From Aldehydirespirator sp965220485 (GTDB lineage: Bacteria > Actinomycetota > Acidimicrobiia > Acidimicrobiales > Aldehydirespiratoraceae): 64,000 nt of DNA. The position numbers and the translations under genes were made by a program. The notes beneath the pieces are model-generated. The model worked only from the letters and a program-made list of their open reading frames with translations. It was not told the DNA's origin and did no database searches. Position 1 is the first letter of the stretch, and each line of letters begins with the position of its first letter. Below, in pieces: positions 44,250-53,100 of this stretch. The stretch lies in the NCBI GenBank assembly GCA_965220485.1, contig OZ244832.1, forward strand, positions 1,674,001 through 1,738,000, read 5' to 3'.

Positions 44250-44497
44250 TGACCATGTCCCCTATTGCGACGATCACGCCCACCATCTCGAGGAGCAGGC
44301 TCGCCAACTCCAAGGTGAACGTCCTGAGCTTCGCTCGCAGCATACCCAGAGGCGAACCCAGCCGCGACGATGGCCACTGAGAGGACCGACCCCGCCCGTT
44401 CCCGTACTTCGCGCAGAACCGCTGCCTGGGACTCGACGGCCCTGATGCCGGTCTCGTAGGCGAGCAGGTATCCGGCGGGTTCACCTGTAGCGGTCAT
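44242..44497 (-). pseudogene. frameshifted small membrane protein gene
   Basis: Two frames together give one plausible protein: MTATGEPAGYLLAYETGIRA and VESQAAVLREVRERAG, then a hydrophobic SVLSVAIVAAGFASG, a shift near 44335, then TLELASLLLEMVGVIVAIGD and MVNG before TAA. AYETGIRAVESQAAVLREVR is a motif I associate with actinobacterial small membrane proteins of unknown role. One base has been lost or gained. The unshifted frame runs on into the small ORF region and has no further sense. Confidence 0.6.
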
Positions 44498-44544
44498 TGT
44501 GCACAGCGCAACGGTCCATCGGAAGCATCACCCCCGGCAACAGA

Positions 44545-44589
44545 GCGAGGGCCCAGATGGGCCCTCGCTAGGCTCCGAACGAAGGAGCC
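44545..44589. terminator. tandem hairpins downstream of the eIF2B-like gene
   Basis: Two adjacent stem-loops: GCGAGGGCCC / GGGCCCTCGC with loop AGAT (44545-44568), a perfect 10-bp stem, and GGCTCC / GGAGCC with a 7-base loop (44571-44589). They lie about 70 bp past the 3' end of the minus-strand gene at 44661. No T-run follows on either strand, which is common for actinobacterial terminators. Confidence 0.55.
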
Positions 44590-44660
44590 AGAAGAATGAT
44601 GGATTATAGATGAAACATACTGAGGAATGCAACCCTCTAACCGTTGTCAGTCCACTCGAC

Positions 44661-45386
44661 TCACGGTGCGAAGAGCTCCGGGACGATCGGGCAGTCGGAC
44701 GCTCGCGCGGCTTCGGCGGGGGTGCGCAGGCCGGACGGGGTGACCACCCTGGTGACGAAACGGTCGAGGTCCAGGACGGCCAGGCCGCGCATGGCCGGAT
44801 CATCGGGGCGGTGACGAGCGCTCAACAAATCCCACATGCGCTCGGGCAGTATCCGTCCCGCGCCGGCGATCAGCCACACGGGCGTGCCCCAGCCGCGGGC
44901 CGCCTCGGCCACCGACACCGTCTCGGCCACAACGAGGGCCTGCGACGGTCCCACGCAGTCGCTGGTCATCAACACCAGGTCGGCTGTGCCCGCGGCCTCG
45001 GGGTCGTCCGGCTCGAGGGATCGCAGGTCCCCTCGATCGTGCAGTGCGGTGGCGAACGCCCCGAACTCCCCCACGGCGAGAACGCTCGACCCTGAGGACA
45101 GGGAGTCCAAACCGTCCTCCAGCGCCCGGCCGGTGGCATCGGCGTCGAGGTCCTCCATGACCCTGATCGCCTCGGAGCGGGGATCCATCGCGGTGAGCAT
45201 CCGAGCGGCCAGCCACACCAGCGGTGCACAGTCGCTGCGGCGGTCCAGCAGGCGCCGGCACGACGTGAGCAGACCCTTCGGGTCGTCGGCGAACGACGCC
45301 AGCGCCGCCGCCGACTCCCGGACCAGCGGCACCACCGGCACTACACCGGCCCGAGCCACAAACCGCAGACGCTCGATCGGATGCAC
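44661..45386 (-). CDS. eIF2B-alpha/MTNA-like actinobacterial protein, function unclear
   Basis: 241 residues, mostly soluble. VPLVRESAAALASFADDP and RRLLDRRSDCAPLVWLAARML form an N-terminal helical part; LVVAETVSVAEAARGWGTPV and WLIAGAGRILPERMWDLL resemble the C-terminal half of eIF2B-alpha-like / methylthioribose-isomerase-like folds known in actinomycetes. The family's catalytic Cys and Asp pattern is not clear to me, so I give no reaction. It is transcribed away from a 31-bp repeat array that separates it from the thioredoxin-like gene. Confidence 0.55.
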   Translation of the reverse strand: MHPIERLRFVARAGVVPVVPLVRESAAALASFADDPKGLLTSCRRLLDRRSDCAPLVWLAARMLTAMDPRSEAIRVMEDLDADATGRALEDGLDSLSSGSSVLAVGEFGAFATALHDRGDLRSLEPDDPEAAGTADLVLMTSDCVGPSQALVVAETVSVAEAARGWGTPVWLIAGAGRILPERMWDLLSARHRPDDPAMRGLAVLDLDRFVTRVVTPSGLRTPAEAARASDCPIVPELFAP

Positions 45387-45409
45387 GCCTTGATGCTACG
45401 CACAACCCC

Positions 45410-45581
45410 GAGACGCCAGCCGGGGCACCAGGTTCGCAGCGAGACGCCAGCCGGGGCACCAGGTTCGCAGCGAGACGCCAGCCGGGGCACCAGGTTCGCA
45501 GCGAGACGCCAGCCGGGGCACCAGGTTCGCAGCGAGCCGCCAGCCGGGGCACCAGGTTCGCAGCGAGCCGCCAGCCGGGGG
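45410..45581. repeat. 31-bp minisatellite in a divergent promoter region
   Basis: Six units with an exact 31-bp period start at 45410, 45441, 45472, 45503, 45534 and 45565. The unit contains GCCAGCCGGGGCACCAGGTT. The first four are identical, units 5 and 6 have GAGCC for GAGAC, and the sixth is cut short. The array occupies most of the gap between the divergent eIF2B-like gene (start 45386) and the thioredoxin-like gene (start 45668). It is read open as APAGVSLRTWCPGW but is not coding. Confidence 0.9.
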
Positions 45582-45667
45582 GTGGCGCCGGGGCAAGGAA
45601 TGGCGCCGCTCGCGGCGCCAGGACAGGACCCGCCGGCCGGGACAGCGCGAGCGCTAGCGTTGGGATC

Positions 45668-46153
45668 GTGACGACCGTCTCGCTCGATGTTGAACTGGCA
45701 CCCCTGGGAGCCGAGGCCAGGCCCCTGGAAGACTGGCTCACAACCTTCCCGCTCCTGCCGGTCCTCCTCGATCCCTACACCAACGAGAGTGCCTGGATTC
45801 TGCACACGGCCAGGCGGATACTGGTCACCTACGCCGAAGCCGGGTGCCGTGGCTGCTGGGTGGTTACCTGCGGCCCGGACGACGCCCGGCGCTTCCTCGG
45901 CCCGTACGGGCGTGAGATCCTGACCTTCACCGATCCCGAGCGGCGCGTGCCAGCGGCCCTCGGGCTGGACAGCCTGCCCGCGTTCGCCTTCGTGCTGCAG
46001 AACGGATCGGTGACCGCAGCCGCCCAGGGCTGGGACCCCACAGAATGGAGAGCCGTCGCGGATACCGTCTCCGAGTACACAGAGTGGATGCGCCCGGTGA
46101 TCGGCGACGGGCAGGATCCGGTCGCCTTCCCGGGCACGCCGGCGGGGCCCTGA
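45668..46153 (+). CDS. thioredoxin-like fold protein
   Basis: 161 residues from the GTG at 45668. A central LVTYAEAGCRGCWVVTCGPD holds a CRGC pair where a redox motif would be, and LDSLPAFAFVLQNGSV, then AAQGWDPTEW fits the cis-Pro loop and the last strand of a thioredoxin fold. Conserved actinobacterial proteins of this type exist, but the partner is unknown. It lies 29 bp before the fumarase gene on the same strand and may share its transcript. Confidence 0.6.
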   Translation: MTTVSLDVELAPLGAEARPLEDWLTTFPLLPVLLDPYTNESAWILHTARRILVTYAEAGCRGCWVVTCGPDDARRFLGPYGREILTFTDPERRVPAALGLDSLPAFAFVLQNGSVTAAAQGWDPTEWRAVADTVSEYTEWMRPVIGDGQDPVAFPGTPAGP

Positions 46154-46182
46154 CGCCACCGGAGCCGAGAGCTGTAGGAGAC

Positions 46183-47841
<1,659 letters not shown>

Positions 47842-47921
47842 ACCGCCGGGGGCGGGCCGCCCGCCCCGCGAACTGGCAGCGCACAAGGCCCAAAACGGAC
47901 CTCACCGCTGCCAATTCCCGG

Positions 47922-48512
47922 TTAGGAGCGGGCCGATTCCTCCGCCGACGCCGCCACCGGCGCGGCCTCGTCGGCCGCGGTCCGCCAGTCGAGAACGGGA
48001 CAGTCGCCCCACAGCCTTTCGAGCTGGTACAGGGCGCGTCGCTCGGCGTCGAAGACGTGAACCACGAACGGTCCGTAGTCGAGCAGCACCCACTGGCGGT
48101 CGTCGGCACCCTCGATGCGCAGCGGCGACGGACCGCCCGCCTCCTTCAACAGCTCCTCCACGCCCTCGGTGATGGCGCGCACCTGGCGGGCATTGTTGCC
48201 GTGGGTGATAACGAACAGATCGGTGACGACGAGCACGTCGCCGACATCGATCACGACGGTGTCGACGCCATTGCGCTCATCGGCGGCTGCGGCCGCGGCC
48301 ATGGCCCAGCGCCGCTCATCGGCGCCGTCGACGTCGCGAGGCGGACCCGGGGCGCGGGACGGACCCGGGGCGCGGGACGAACCCGGGGCGCGGGCCGGAC
48401 CCGGGGCGCGGGGCGAACCGGTCGCGTGGGGCGGACCCGGGGCGCGGGGCGGATCGGCGGATCGGGCCGCGCCGTCAGGCCCGGCAAGACCAGCCGCGTG
48501 GGCCCCCGTCAC
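47922..48512 (-). CDS. rsfS: ribosome silencing factor RsfS with Pro/Arg-rich N-terminal extension
   Basis: Binds ribosomal protein uL14 and blocks subunit joining. The RsfS core starts near residue 71 (DTVVIDVGDVLVVTDLFVIT) and includes GNNARQVRAITEGVEE, RQWVLLDYGPFVVHVF and LYQLERLWGD. The first 70 residues are low-complexity PRAPGP repeats made by an 18-bp DNA repeat. The GTG at 48512 overlaps the LytR_C gene stop (GTGA); an ATG at 48302 would give a 126-residue protein of normal length. Both starts are possible. It ends the nadD-LytR_C-rsfS operon. Confidence 0.88.
   Translation of the reverse strand: MTGAHAAGLAGPDGAARSADPPRAPGPPHATGSPRAPGPARAPGSSRAPGPSRAPGPPRDVDGADERRWAMAAAAAADERNGVDTVVIDVGDVLVVTDLFVITHGNNARQVRAITEGVEELLKEAGGPSPLRIEGADDRQWVLLDYGPFVVHVFDAERRALYQLERLWGDCPVLDWRTAADEAAPVAASAEESARS
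48344..48455. repeat. 18-bp GC-rich repeat at the 5' end of rsfS
   Basis: About six imperfect units containing ACCCGGGGCGCGGG. In the rsfS frame they encode PRAPGP/S, in the same phase, so length changes would keep the frame. It separates the GTG that overlaps the upstream gene from the conserved RsfS domain. Confidence 0.8.
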
Positions 48513-49750
48513 CGACCGGCCTGGTCGAGTCCGACCGTCACCGTGATGTCGACCACGTCAGCCGCGGCCTCTCCCAACTCGATGAGGGCCATGTCGACGC
48601 CGAGTTGGATGGCGATGCAGTTGGTTCTGAAGTCGTTCACGAGTTCTTCGCGATGGTAGTAGAAAAGGGTGGCCTCAGCGCCGAACTCGTCGGCATTGCC
48701 GATTTCGGTCACAACCCCTCCGGCCGCGATGATGTCGTCGACGAGAGAGTCCCGGACCGCAGGGTCGCCAGCGCCATCGAGCAGTTTGACCCGGGGTCGC
48801 AGGAAGGACTCGGGCTGCCGAGGCCGGGGCACCAACTCCAGGGTCTCGTCCCGGAGCCATGACTCATCGCCGCACGACCGCCCCTCGTCGCCAGGCAGGT
48901 CGGCGAGCTCGTAGCGAGGAGGCGAGGCGGGATCAAACACCAGGGACTGCAGAGGAGGTACCTCCACCACTGCGGTTCCTGCTCCCAGAACCTGCAGGAA
49001 TGACGACAACGGCGACGAGGGCGGCGGGACGGCGGCAGCCGGGGCGGCGGCGCGGCTGATGACCCCGAGCCACGACTCCCACATGGCCCGCTGGCGCTGC
49101 ACCCGGTTGACGTCGGCCTCGTTAGCGTTCCGTAGGGCGTACACCGCGGCGGCGTCGGCCGCGGAGAGTTCGTAGCGCCCGGACTCGTACACCACCCGCG
49201 GCGCGCCATCGGGACCTACCTCCAAGAGGTCGTCCGCCAGCAGGTAAGGCAGAGGCGCGGCCGTACTCATGCCGTGGGCCAGGGACTCCGTGGTCGTTTC
49301 GACCACGTCGTCGAACCCGATCCCGAACAGGACCTCGGCGACAGGCTCGACTGCGTCGGGGCCCCCGCGGGCGTACACATCCGAGATGAGCTCGCCCTCC
49401 CTCCCCCCGATACCGGGCGCGACCAACAGATCGGCCGGCAGCAGCACGACGCCGCCGCCCGCGTCGATGCCGGTGCGGGCGATGAATGCGACACCGGTCA
49501 GCTCGCCGTTGTGGGTATGGAGCGAGAGCAGCGTAGGCGTCACCCCCACGAACTCAAGGTATCCGGGCTCGTCGGGCGACAGAACGATGCGTTCCTCGAC
49601 GCTGTCCACCGTGGTGTTGAGAACGGCGCGACCGCCCGCGAGGGCCAGCAGAAGTACCGCGATCCCTGAAGCCACGACGACGCCCGGATAGACGAACCGC
49701 CAGAAGTAGTGAGCGCGGGGCGCGGGCCGGCGACGCCCGAACAGCGTCAT
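48509..49750 (-). CDS. membrane-anchored LytR_C-domain protein
   Basis: 413 residues. A basic N-terminus and one membrane span (residues ~15-42, YPGVVVASGIAVLLLALAGG) anchor it outside the cell. The middle, VAFIARTGIDAGGGVVLLPA and LADDLLEVGPDG, resembles a degenerate LCP (LytR-CpsA-Psr) region in outline. Residues ~325-413 fit LytR_C: PRVKLLDGAGDPAVRDSLVD, AGGVVTEIGNADEF and ATLFYYHREE. LCP proteins attach polymers to the wall; whether this one is active is unclear because the catalytic Arg/Asp pattern is not obvious. It overlaps nadD and rsfS by four bases on each side, a conserved actinobacterial arrangement. Confidence 0.75.
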   Translation of the reverse strand: MTLFGRRRPAPRAHYFWRFVYPGVVVASGIAVLLLALAGGRAVLNTTVDSVEERIVLSPDEPGYLEFVGVTPTLLSLHTHNGELTGVAFIARTGIDAGGGVVLLPADLLVAPGIGGREGELISDVYARGGPDAVEPVAEVLFGIGFDDVVETTTESLAHGMSTAAPLPYLLADDLLEVGPDGAPRVVYESGRYELSAADAAAVYALRNANEADVNRVQRQRAMWESWLGVISRAAAPAAAVPPPSSPLSSFLQVLGAGTAVVEVPPLQSLVFDPASPPRYELADLPGDEGRSCGDESWLRDETLELVPRPRQPESFLRPRVKLLDGAGDPAVRDSLVDDIIAAGGVVTEIGNADEFGAEATLFYYHREELVNDFRTNCIAIQLGVDMALIELGEAAADVVDITVTVGLDQAGR

Positions 49751-50349
49751 CGACCGGACCCGTACAGGCCCTTGGACCTCACAAGGTCGGCCACCGCCCG
49801 GGGGGCGAGCGCCTCGACCGGGCGGCCGTCAGCGAAGCGGGCCCGGACGTCGCACGACGAGATGTCCAGCGCGGGGACCTCCACCACCACCGCAGGCCAG
49901 CCCTCGGGGGGGCGCCCGCCGGACCGTCCCGCCCTCTCCACCACGACCGTGGTGGACAGCTCCCGGAGCTCGGCGGGGCGCTTCCAGGTGTCGAGCCCCT
50001 GGGCGGTGTCCGAACCCACGATGAGCATCAGCTCGGCGCCGGGATGCTGCCAGCGCAGCTCCTGCAGGGTGTCGGCCATGTAGCTCTCGCCGCCGCGGTC
50101 GACCTCGAGGGCGCTCGCCTGCAGCCCTTCGAGACCGCTGACGGCGGCCCGCACCATCTCCAATCGCAGGGGGGCCGGCGTCACCGGATGCAGCACAGAT
50201 TTCTGCCACGGATCATTGGCCACGACCAACAGCACCACCGCGAGCCTCAGACGGTGGCGCACCTCCAGTGCCGCCGCGAGGTGCCCGAAATGCGGCGGAT
50301 CGAAGGTCCCTCCCAGCACGCCGATGCGGGAGGTGTTCCGTCGCTGCAC
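49747..50349 (-). CDS. nadD: nicotinate-nucleotide adenylyltransferase NadD
   Basis: Makes deamido-NAD from NaMN and ATP. 200 residues: the nucleotide-binding GVLGGTFDPPHFGHLAAALE at the N-terminus (HFGH) and SSCDVRARFADGRPVEAL near the end (ISxxxxR region) are diagnostic. VVANDPWQKS is the NaMN site. Start is GTG at 50349. It begins the nadD-LytR_C-rsfS set, divergent from the sigma factor. Confidence 0.92.
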   Translation of the reverse strand: MQRRNTSRIGVLGGTFDPPHFGHLAAALEVRHRLRLAVVLLVVANDPWQKSVLHPVTPAPLRLEMVRAAVSGLEGLQASALEVDRGGESYMADTLQELRWQHPGAELMLIVGSDTAQGLDTWKRPAELRELSTTVVVERAGRSGGRPPEGWPAVVVEVPALDISSCDVRARFADGRPVEALAPRAVADLVRSKGLYGSGR

Positions 50350-50449
50350 CCTGAAAGTCTATGATCAGGTCAGGCGTTGCGCCGAGGACGCTGCGAAGGT
50401 GCGCGGCAAGGACGTGTGACGTATTTCACAGCCTGCGCCACCGCAGGCC

Positions 50450-50478
50450 TTGACTTGCTGGGAACAAATGCGTAGTCT
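50450..50478 (+). promoter_or_regulatory. sigma-70-type promoter of the sigma factor gene
   Basis: TTGACT at 50450-50455 and TAGTCT at 50473-50478 are separated by 17 bp, a standard layout. It lies about 130 bp upstream of the ATG, in the nadD-sigma divergent gap. Confidence 0.6.
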
Positions 50479-50507
50479 ATATTGGTTCGTCTGGGCTGGA
50501 GTAGCGC

Positions 50508-50536
50508 ACTTGGAGGGTGTGCGCCCGGCACCAAGT
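50508..50536 (+). promoter_or_regulatory. hairpin in the 5' leader of the sigma factor gene
   Basis: ACTTGG (50508-50513) pairs with CCAAGT (50531-50536), and GGG/CCC inside the loop extends the structure. It would lie about 25-55 bases into the transcript from the predicted promoter. It may be a regulatory leader or chance. Confidence 0.3.
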
Positions 50537-50604
50537 CTTCCCCCACATAGAAAGCGATAAGGTCGCCCTGCCACCGCGAGCGGGCCCGGTCAGGTGAGTG
50601 AGAC

Positions 50605-51450
50605 ATGAGTGACTCAGTAGGACAGTACCTCAACGAGATCGGTGCAGTGGCCCTGCTCAACGCCCAAGAGGAGCGCGAGCTGTCACAGGCCATCGAGCGC
50701 GGTGTCGAGGCCCGCCTCCGCAAGGAGCAGGGCGAGAAGGGCCGTGAAATTGACAAGGCGATCCGCGAGGCCACCGCGGCCAAGGACCGCTTCATCCGGG
50801 CCAACCTGCGCCTGGTCGTGAGCGTGGCTCGGCGCTATCCCCTTCCCCCGGGCATGGAGTTGCTCGACCTGATCCAGGAGGGGAACCTGGGCCTCGAGCA
50901 CGCGGTCGACAAGTTCGACTGGCGCAAGGGCTTCAAGTTCTCGACCTACGCGACTTTCTGGATCCGCCAGTCCATCGGGCGGGCCCTCGACCAGAAGGCG
51001 AGCCTGGTGCGACTGCCCGGCGACAGGTCGGCCAGTCTGCGGGCCGCGCTGCGGCAGGTGTCCGGCGACGGCGACGAGTTGGATGACGACCATGCCCGGC
51101 TGCACCGGCTCACCACGCCGACCTCGCTCGACCGCACCATCGGCGACGACGACAGCAACGAGTTGATCGACCTTCTCCCCGACTCCAACCCCGGGCCCGA
51201 GCTCGAGGTGATGGCCAAGGCCGAGGAGGAGATGGTGACCGGACTGCTCGACATCCTCGAGCCCCGGGCCAAGTACGCCGTCGAGCAGCGCTTCGGACTC
51301 TCCGACGGCATCAAGCGCTCCTACCGCGAGGTGGGCGAGGAGCTGGGCGTCACCGCCGAGGCGGCTCGGCGTCTGGTGAAGCGCGCCATCAATGCCGTGC
51401 GCGAGCACGCCGAGGAGCTGAGTCTGGCCGAGTCGGTCGACGCGGCCTAA
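50605..51450 (+). CDS. RNA polymerase sigma-70 family factor (group 1/2-like)
   Basis: 281 residues with all conserved regions: region 1.2 SVGQYLNEIGAVALLNAQEE, region 2 RFIRANLRLVVSVARRYPLP, then LLDLIQEGNLGLEHAVDKFD and YATFWIRQSIGRAL, region 3, and region 4 RAKYAVEQRFGLSDG with the HTH YREVGEELGVTAEAARRLVK. It lacks the long acidic N-terminus of the principal sigma factor, so it is more likely a group 2 alternative factor. It is preceded by its own promoter and followed 6 bp later by aroG. Confidence 0.88.
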   Translation: MSDSVGQYLNEIGAVALLNAQEERELSQAIERGVEARLRKEQGEKGREIDKAIREATAAKDRFIRANLRLVVSVARRYPLPPGMELLDLIQEGNLGLEHAVDKFDWRKGFKFSTYATFWIRQSIGRALDQKASLVRLPGDRSASLRAALRQVSGDGDELDDDHARLHRLTTPTSLDRTIGDDDSNELIDLLPDSNPGPELEVMAKAEEEMVTGLLDILEPRAKYAVEQRFGLSDGIKRSYREVGEELGVTAEAARRLVKRAINAVREHAEELSLAESVDAA

Positions 51451-51456
51451 ATTTCC

Positions 51457-52833
51457 ATGTCCGCCGGAGACCTGACCCTGTTCGCCGGCGGAAGCGGTTG
51501 GTCGCCTTCGTCCTGGAGGGCCAAGCCTGCGCGGCATCAGCCGGCTTGGCCCGACCAGGCCGAACTCGAGCAGGCAACCAAGTCCCTGCGCGATCTGCCT
51601 CCGCTGGTGTTCGCGGGCGAGGCCCGCTCGCTCACCGGCCTGCTGGGCCGGGTCGCCAACGGCGAGGCGTTCCTGCTGCAGGCGGGCGACTGCGCGGAGT
51701 CCTTCGACTCCTCCGCGAACTCGATCCGCGACAAGCTGCGGGTGATCCTGCAGATGGCCATCGTGCTGACCTACTCGGGAGGCGTGCCCCTGGTGAAGGT
51801 GGGCCGTATCGCGGGGCAGTTCGCCAAGCCCCGCTCCAAGCCCACCGAGACCATCGGAGACGTGGAGCTCACGTCGTTCCTGGGCCACATGGTGAACGAC
51901 ATCGGCTTCAGCGAGGCGGAGCGGCTGCCCGACCCCGGGCGGCTGCTGACCGCGTACCACCGGGCCGCATCCACGCTGAACCTGCTGCGGGCCTTCACCC
52001 GGGGCGGCTATGCCGACCTGTCGCAGGTGTCGAGCTGGAATAGGGAGTTCGTTGCCACCTCTCCGGCGGGCCAGCGCTACTCGCGGATGGCCGACGAGAT
52101 CGACCGGGCCCTCCGTTTCATGACCTCGTGCGGCGTGACCACCGCCAACACCCCGCAACTCCACGAAGTGGAGCTCTACACCAGCCACGAGGCGCTAGTG
52201 CTGGACTACGAGGAGGCGATGACCCGCGAGGACTCGATCACCGGGGACACCTACGACTGCTCCGCCCACATGCTGTGGGTAGGCGAGCGCACCCGGCAGA
52301 TGGACGGCGCCCACGTTGAGTTCCTGAGGGGCGTGCACAACCCGCTCGGCTGCAAGATCGGGCCCACCGCCACCGCGGACGAGGTGGTCGCCTTGTGCGA
52401 GTTGCTCAACCCGCAGCGGGTGCCGGGCCGGCTCACCTTCATCACCAGGATGGGCGCCGACGACGTGGAGACACTGCTGCCCCCGCTGCTGCGGGCGGTG
52501 CGGGACTCTCAGCACCCCGTGGCGTGGGCGTGCGACCCGATGCACGGCAACACCTACACCTCGGAGTCGGGGCGCAAGACCCGGCATTTCGATGACGTGC
52601 TGGCCGAGATCAGCGGATTCTTCGCCGCCCACACCTCCTGCGGGACCTGGCCCGGCGGCGTTCATGTGGAGCTCACCGGAGACCCCGTCACCGAGTGCGT
52701 GGGCGGTGCCGACGACATCAGCCACGAGGATCTGGAACAGGCCTTCGAGACGCTGTGCGATCCCCGCCTCAACGGCCGCCAGTCGGTGGATCTCGCCTTC
52801 CGAGTGGCCGAGATGCTCTCCGACCGCAGCTGA
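51457..52833 (+). CDS. aroG: class II DAHP synthase
   Basis: First enzyme of aromatic amino acid synthesis, condensing PEP with erythrose 4-phosphate. 458 residues with class II (plant/mycobacterial) motifs: FLLQAGDCAESFD, RIAGQFAKPRS, GEAERLPDP-like SEAERLPDPGRLL, HEALVLDYEEA, GCKIGPTATADEVV, WACDPMHGNTY and GGVHVELTGDPVTEC. The metal ligands (Cys in GDCAE, His in DPMHG, Glu in VELTG, Asp later) are present. A partial, rearranged second copy lies at 57.8-58.5 kb. Confidence 0.93.
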   Translation: MSAGDLTLFAGGSGWSPSSWRAKPARHQPAWPDQAELEQATKSLRDLPPLVFAGEARSLTGLLGRVANGEAFLLQAGDCAESFDSSANSIRDKLRVILQMAIVLTYSGGVPLVKVGRIAGQFAKPRSKPTETIGDVELTSFLGHMVNDIGFSEAERLPDPGRLLTAYHRAASTLNLLRAFTRGGYADLSQVSSWNREFVATSPAGQRYSRMADEIDRALRFMTSCGVTTANTPQLHEVELYTSHEALVLDYEEAMTREDSITGDTYDCSAHMLWVGERTRQMDGAHVEFLRGVHNPLGCKIGPTATADEVVALCELLNPQRVPGRLTFITRMGADDVETLLPPLLRAVRDSQHPVAWACDPMHGNTYTSESGRKTRHFDDVLAEISGFFAAHTSCGTWPGGVHVELTGDPVTECVGGADDISHEDLEQAFETLCDPRLNGRQSVDLAFRVAEMLSDRS

Positions 52834-53100
52834 GGATCATCAGCGGACAGACCTGTCTCTGGACGGCCTCTCCACGGAGCCGATGGCAGCCCCCGCGCCC
52901 CGCCCCGGAGGGTGCGCCTGACCACCGGCCCTGCCGCGGGCCGCCGCTCCAGCGCCGTCCCCTGTCCGTCATGTCGGCGGGGACCCGAAAGCCGGAGCCG
53001 AGCTGCCCGGCCTAAACGAAGCACGAACAGATCGTCCCCGTGCGGGTCTGTCCTACGTGGCAGGATACGACTTGAGACTGCCGCCGCAATGGAGGTATCC

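Noticed and set aside
50478..50483. TATATT as the -10 box for the sigma factor promoter
   Set aside because: Spacing from TTGACT is 22 bp, too long; TAGTCT gives 17 bp.
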